Shown here piece after piece: positions 59,301 through 64,000 of a stretch of 64,000 nucleotides of DNA (positions are counted from its first letter, which is position 1; the number at the start of each line of letters is the position of its first letter). Source of the stretch: Edaphochlamys debaryana. Lineage: Eukaryota; Chlorophyta; Chlorophyceae; Chlamydomonadales. A model generated the notes under the pieces. That model ran no database searches, was not told the origin of the DNA, and worked only from the letters and a program-made list of their open reading frames with translations. The translations under genes and the position numbers were made by a program. Location of the stretch: contig JAEHOE010000005.1 of the NCBI GenBank assembly GCA_016858145.1, positions 682,001 through 746,000 of the forward strand. The letters run 5' to 3'.

Positions 59301-62300
59301 TCGCTCCACTGCTCTTCCGGCCTGCTTCCCAGCCTTGCCACCCCGCCCTCACACCCTCTCCTCCCGCAGGGCTCCTCCTACCAGCCCTGCCGCGGGGGTG
59401 TGACGGAGGGCTGCGAGCCGGGAGCCACCGCCGCTCTGGAAGCCCCGGGGGACCTGAACAGCCAGGTGGGGTGGAAGCGGGTCTCGAGGAGGGAACGGGC
59501 AGTTCGGCTTTACAGGCTGGCTTGACCCTTTCGTGGCCTCCCCTTTCGCCCCACGACACAGATCCGCGCCTGCTCCAGCCCCCAGCCGTACGAGCTGGTG
59601 GGGCTGCAGCCCTGCAACATCACCACACAGGTGGGCCAGCGGGGGCTGTGTGGCTGCGGCCACGAAATGCCGTTCAGGGCTTGCTGACATGCCTCTCAAC
59701 CGTCTCCCCCTCCAGGTTCCCGGCAACTACAGCATCTCCTTCCACCTCTCCTGGCCCTCCGTGGGAGAGCTGGTGGTGTACAGGTGCGAGGAACAGGGGG
59801 GGGAGGGCGGAGGGGCAGGGGCAGGGGTCACGGTGCCTGGGCCTTGATCCCACGCACCGGCACAATCGTTCGCCTTGGCCCCCAATGCGGCCCCGTGTAC
59901 GGCACATCCGTACGCCGTACGCAGGGTCCTGGTGGTGGAGGAGGCCTGCTCGGGCGAGCGCGTGTGCTCGGACGGCCGCTGCTCGGTGGACGGCGTGTGC
60001 GGCATGCAAGCGGCGGCGGAGGTTTCCTCGCTGGCTGCCTCCAGCCCCACCCCGGCCTTGGTGCCACCCACACTGCTGCTCAGCACGAACGGCGTTGGGC
60101 TGCAGGCGAGTCGCCGGGGCGGTTGCTAGGCAGTCGGTGTGCCCGGTATACGAGCGAACCTTTTCTTCATGGAGGCCGTCACTTTGTGCCCCGTCCCTCC
60201 TCACCAGCAGGTGTCGGTGCCGCGTGGGGTCGCCTACCGCCGCTGCGCCCCCGGCTCTGCCCCCACCGCCACCCGCCCCTGTGAGCCTTTGGGCTCAGCT
60301 GTGAGCTCCGAGGGAGCCAACCTCACCTCCGCCATTGCGCTCTGCCCGCCCAATACTTGCGCAAAGACTCAGGTGAGCTTGCGCACCCCCCGCACCAAGC
60401 CAGCAGAAACTTCACTTCAGGAAACCCATGCCCGTCTTTCTGCTGCTCATCTACCCCTTCGCTCGACCCCCCCTCCCTCAGTGCCGCATGCACTGGGCTG
60501 ACCGCAAGCAGCCGTCCGAGTGCGGAGTGGATACCGTGACGGCCCCCGTGGGGACCACCTTCACGCTCAGGGTGGGGAGGGCGCTCAAGGGGAGCGGGCC
60601 GGGGCCCCTAAAGAGGTAGAAGCTTGGAGCCAACTTGCACCCCTTCCCCAATCCACAGGTTGTGGTATTCGACTCCCGCGGCGCCAGCGCCAGTGCGGAG
60701 CGGCAGGTCACTGTGGCCTCCCCCTGCGCCCCCGGCCAGGTCTACTGCGCCCTGCCCCTGGGGCAGTCCGGGGGCGGGGGCGGGGGGGGCTCCGGGCTGC
60801 GGTACGTGTGCAGCGACCTGCCCTGCGCCGCACTCGCAGCCGCCAGCAGTGCAATGGAGGGGGCGGCGGCGGCGGTTGCGGCGCCGCGGCTGTTCCTGCT
60901 CCCGGGGTCACACGCCGACAACCTGAGCCAGGTACGGGCGGGAGCGCCGTACACGCCGTACACGCGAGCATCACGTCGACCTCACTCCTGCCCATGCCCG
61001 ACAGGCCGAGTCCAACCAGACGCTCTTCCTCACCTACGGCCAGCCCGCGCCTCTCAGCCTGGTGCCCTGCGCGTCCTTCGACACCTCCGCACTCGCCTCC
61101 TGCGCCGCCGTCGCCAATGACACAGCGGACGGTGACGTCACAGCCGACATCATCACAACCGTGCAGGTGCGTGGGGCCATGAACCATGACCAGACGGCAA
61201 GAACCACACTGCCGCTACGGGGTCACGCTACCGTACCTTTCCTTGACCTTGCGACCCCCCTCACCCTCGCACAGGCCCTGTGCGACGGTGGCAGCGGTGT
61301 CAGCTGTGTGGGCTGCAGCGTGGCGGGCCTGACGGCGGGCGCCTGCCTGCCGGGGCGGTACCGGCTGTCGTACATGGTGGCGGGGTCGGGCGGGGCGACC
61401 AGCGCCACCCTCGCCCTGGAGGCGGCGGTGGAGCAGGTGGGGGGGGAGGGGCAGCGTGAGGCGGGAGGGTGCCGACTGTTACCCCTCAAGAGGCACGAGG
61501 CAAGGCGGGCTGACGTGCGTGTGTATCCCCGCTCCCTCCCCTCCGCCCTACCTCCCCCGCAGCTGAGTTCCATGGTGGTTGCGATGCGGCTCTACCCCGG
61601 GGGCAGCGCGGCGGCCTCCACGGACCCCGCAGCGGCGCAGGCCTTCGCCGCAGCCCTCGCCGCCAACGCCACGGCCCGCAATGCCGCCCTGGAGCCGGCC
61701 CTGGAGGTGGGTGCGTGCGTGGGGGGGGTGGCATGACGTGGCATCATGGCACGCCCCTGACTCGTCCCCCCTGTTTCCCCCTGCGCAGGTGTTCGGTGTG
61801 GACCCAGGCTCGATCCGCTCTCTGGCGCTGGCGGAGGCCCCACAGGTGGTGGAGCTTAGCGGGGCCCAGGCAGCGGCGGGCGGCGGCGGCGGGGCGGCGT
61901 CAAGCGTCTTCGCGGTGCAGGTGCGAGGGGGGTGGGGGCGGGAAGGGGGAAGGGGTTTGATAGGACGGGCTTTGTACGACGAGTGAAAATGGGTTTAGTC
62001 GGCTGTGAGGTGCCCACGCATGCTCACGACCCCCACGTGCCCTGCCGTACCTCAGGTGGTGGTCAACGTTACGACCGGCTCGTCCTATTACGTGGACGAT
62101 ACGTCGGACGTCACGGGGGACGACACCGAGGACGCTGAGGTCTCGCGGCGGAGGCGGAGGCTCCTGGCCCCAACGGCGCTGCCGCTGCCGGGACCGAGCT
62201 CAGGCGGGGAGGTCCCGAGCGGCGCAGTCGGGTTGCTGCTCGAGGCCATCCGTACAGGCCTGCTGGGCGGAGGAGACTGGAGCTCCCCGCACCCAGCTGC

Positions 62301-64000
62301 GGCGCTGGGCGGCAGCCGGCGGCGCCTGCAGTCCGCCTCGGGCTCGGCCGTCACGAAGACCGAAAGTCGGGCCGGCGGCGTGCTGAGTCACCTGTACGGA
62401 GTGGACGAGCAGCTGGACCTTGCCGTACAGATGCTGCAGCGCTGGCGCCTGCGGTCCACGGTTGCCGCCCCATGCCGGCGCTCGCTCCAGCAGGCCGCCT
62501 CCTCGCCCCCTCCGCCGCCGTCCACCGTACCGCTGGTGACCGGTGCCCTCTGCGGCGGCGCGACACCCCACTGGACGGACGCCGAAGCAGCCGCAGCGGG
62601 GCTCGAGTCGGTTGGGTCCGTGGCCGCTGGCTGCCTGACCCCCGCCCCGGACACCGTGGCAGTGTCTCTGGCTGCGGTGGTGGGGGCGGTGTCGGACCTG
62701 GACCGCCTCTCCCGGCAGATGGCGGCACAGGAGGTGGCCATGGGGGCACTGATGGACGGACTCGACAGCAAGTTCACGGCGAGAGACACGGTGAGGGAGG
62801 TGCTTGGACCTACTGAGGCTGATGCAAGGAGCCTTGTGCAGTACGGAACGCTGATCCAAATCCCTCCTCAACTCCCACCTCCTTCCGTCCCGCAGGCCTA
62901 CCAGACCGCTCTCGCCGCCCTCGCGGCCAACGCCACCGCTGCGTTTGGGTCCCTCGAGGCGCGGGCGCAGGAGGCGCTGGAACTGGTCGGGGCCACGGCT
63001 GGGGCTCAGGCCGCGGCGGATGAGGCCCTGGCCAACGCTCTGGTGCTGCTGCAGGTGGGGCGGAAGGGGGCTTGGGCTAGCTAGCTGCGCGGTGCGTGGG
63101 TAGAATGGCTGAATGTGATTACGGCATGCTACCGGAACCACACCAATCAAGCAAACAGGAGAAGCTGGCAGTGAAGCTTGCCTCTATCTGTCCTCCCTGT
63201 CCTCCGCAGGCGGAGCTCAACTCGGCTCAGACCCTCACCACACGCACTATCATCACAGCAGCCGCGATCCTTGACGGCATCGGTGCGAGCGGGACCTCCA
63301 CCGATGCAGATCTGCAGAACTACACCGTGTGCGTGACGTCACGGCAGCGCTTCGCCACGTTCTCCTTCCAAACGCGCTGGCTTTCGGCCGGAAGCGCTGA
63401 CGCCTACGCAGCTAGCAGCAGCAGTGGCGGAGGCAACTCCAGCGGTGACGCTGGCGGGACGAGGCGGAGGCTCCTGCTCAGCGACCCTGGGAACTGGGCA
63501 GGGCTGCACGTGGATCAAGTCACAGCTCGCCGCATCGAGACGACACAGCCGGGGCGTGAGGCGAAGACCGCGGCCGCGGAGGCGGAGGCACTGCGACGCA
63601 TGCGCAGCAGCGCGGCGGCGGTACGGCCGGCGGCGCCGCCGGGCAACGCCGCTGGGGGCTGGCTCGCAGCGCCGCTGGCGGCGGTGGTCCGTTGGGCAAC
63701 GACGATGACGACGGCTTGGCTCGCCGCTGGGTCCAACAGTGACGTGCCCCAAGCGGACGAAGCGGACTCTGCTTCTGCCTTTGGGGCCGCCAGCAGTGGC
63801 GCCGGGTTCGCTGCCATCATCCCTAACCGCAACCTGCTGGAAGGTGTCAGCAACGGCAGTGGTAGCAGCAGCAGTGGCAGCAGCAGCACCAACGCCAACA
63901 GTGCGTCCTCGAGGCAGGACCTTGTGGGGTTCCAGGGCTACAGCCTCCCCTCGGGCGCCGGCCACGACTACAGCCTGTGGGCGGCGCGCGACGCTGTCCG
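49266..64000 (+). CDS. giant polycystin with Ser/Pro-rich ectodomain (MST3-like), copy 2, 3' truncated by window
   Basis: Thirty-seven exons are visible, about 3,240 residues, matching exons 1-37 of copy 1 in order, phase and mostly in exact length. ATG 49266 opens [20 protein letters not shown], a good signal peptide; an in-frame ATG at 49233 would add eleven charged residues and is less likely. The order is discoidin-like units, Ser/Pro exon, Ig-like units, Cys-rich stalk, REJ-like region and the first part of the TOP domain (ending near [19 protein letters not shown]). The channel proper is beyond 64000. The Ser/Pro exon has one extra base near 56674-56680 that breaks its frame. If real, the product would end before the membrane; if an error, the gene is intact. 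Role inferred as for copy 1. Confidence 0.78.
53681..54364 (+). repeat. 228-bp (76-residue) tandem repeat in the copy 2 Ser/Pro exon
   Basis: The string CCCAGCCCCGATCCACCCAG (with minor changes) recurs at 53681, 53909 and 54137, exactly 228 bp apart. Two full units and a diverging third are present. Each unit codes [22 protein letters not shown] blocks. Copy 1 has no equivalent higher-order repeat. Confidence 0.85.
56674..56680 (+). other. C7 run with apparent +1 frameshift in copy 2
   Basis: Upstream of the run frame 2 gives [16 protein letters not shown]; downstream the same frame degrades to [17 protein letters not shown], while frame 3 restores a Pro-rich sequence through to the conserved exon end. 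The change equals one extra base. The C7 run is the likeliest site, though any base between about 56655 and 56690 could be responsible. Confidence 0.7.
57446..58893 (+). other. copy 2 two Ig-like (DUF5011/HYR-type) units
   Basis: Exons: 57446-57511, 57632-57793, 57896-57986, 58079-58182, 58311-58513, 58628-58686, 58790-58893, each equal in length to its copy 1 partner. Unit 1 has [17 protein letters not shown] and [10 protein letters not shown]; unit 2 has [17 protein letters not shown] and [13 protein letters not shown]. The intron 57987-58078 looks identical to the copy 1 intron, which is unusual for paralogues with diverged ends. Confidence 0.7.
58985..61436 (+). other. copy 2 Cys-rich stalk (10 exons)
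   Basis: Exons: 58985-59245, 59370-59465, 59562-59630, 59716-59783, 59925-60105, 60211-60372, 60482-60571, 60659-60931, 61005-61166, 61275-61436. Cysteine spacing follows copy 1 ([41 protein letters not shown]). The exon ending at 60105 is followed by a GC-AG intron (CAG/GCGAGT). Exon 59925-60105 is three bases shorter than in copy 1, one alanine fewer in an Ala run. Confidence 0.65.
61563..63054 (+). other. copy 2 REJ-like/juxtamembrane region
   Basis: Exons: 61563-61706, 61789-61920, 62056-62790, 62896-63054. Sequence and exon sizes follow copy 1 (735 against 738 nt in the long exon, which loses one Arg of the SRRRRR cluster). Similarity to copy 1 falls abruptly after the donor at 63055. 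Family label is tentative. Confidence 0.45.
63210..64000 (+). other. copy 2 start of the polycystin TOP-domain exon (runs off the window)
   Basis: The frame from CAG/GCGGAGCTC stays open for 263 codons to the window end. It begins [20 protein letters not shown], matching copy 1 [20 protein letters not shown]. The linker is poorly conserved and is richer in Gly/Ser/Asn than in copy 1. It ends with [20 protein letters not shown], shared exactly with copy 1. No clear membrane helix occurs in this part. Confidence 0.7.

Overview
The window looks like nuclear DNA of a volvocine-type green alga (Chlamydomonas, Volvox or Gonium kind). It is GC-rich and its genes are split by many short GT-AG introns of roughly 70-250 nt. 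It carries an OPR-RAP organelle RNA-binding protein, long Ser/Pro (hydroxyproline-type) helices, glutamine-rich regulators and a copia-type retrotransposon. The species cannot be fixed from the sequence alone.

Layout. 1-772 (+): last exons of an unidentified gene with an EF-hand-like C-terminus. 1837-28813 (-): a giant 53-exon gene for a secreted-to-membrane protein of about 5,370 residues. It has a signal peptide, three galactose-binding/discoidin-like units, a 1,260-residue Ser/Pro exon, two Ig-like (DUF5011/HYR-type) units, a Cys-rich stalk, a REJ-like juxtamembrane stretch, a polycystin (PKD2-type) channel module and a long disordered tail. Its second intron holds a complete 3.7-kb LTR element (24445-28143). 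30003-37693 (-): an 11-exon OPR-RAP protein, probably mitochondrial. 40100-44891 (-): a 4-exon Gln-rich protein with a CCT-like basic motif. 44892-49265: gene-poor, with a 522-bp direct repeat about 99% identical. 49266-64000 (+): a second copy of the giant gene with the same exon order and phases, cut by the window end just inside the channel ectodomain.

The main result is the head-to-head pair of giant polycystins. The architecture (huge Ser/Pro helix plus PKD2-like channel) matches MST3, described as the axial protein of Chlamydomonas ciliary mastigonemes that anchors the filament to a channel with PKD2 and SIP. That assignment is inference from architecture. The copies are nearly alike, introns included, from exon 12 to exon 36, and clearly diverged on both sides, which suggests gene conversion across the inverted pair. 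Each copy also carries one apparent +1 indel in a mononucleotide run. These decide whether the genes are intact and should be checked against raw reads.

All exon borders were placed by eye from splice consensus, reading phase and comparison of the two copies. No search or alignment program was run.
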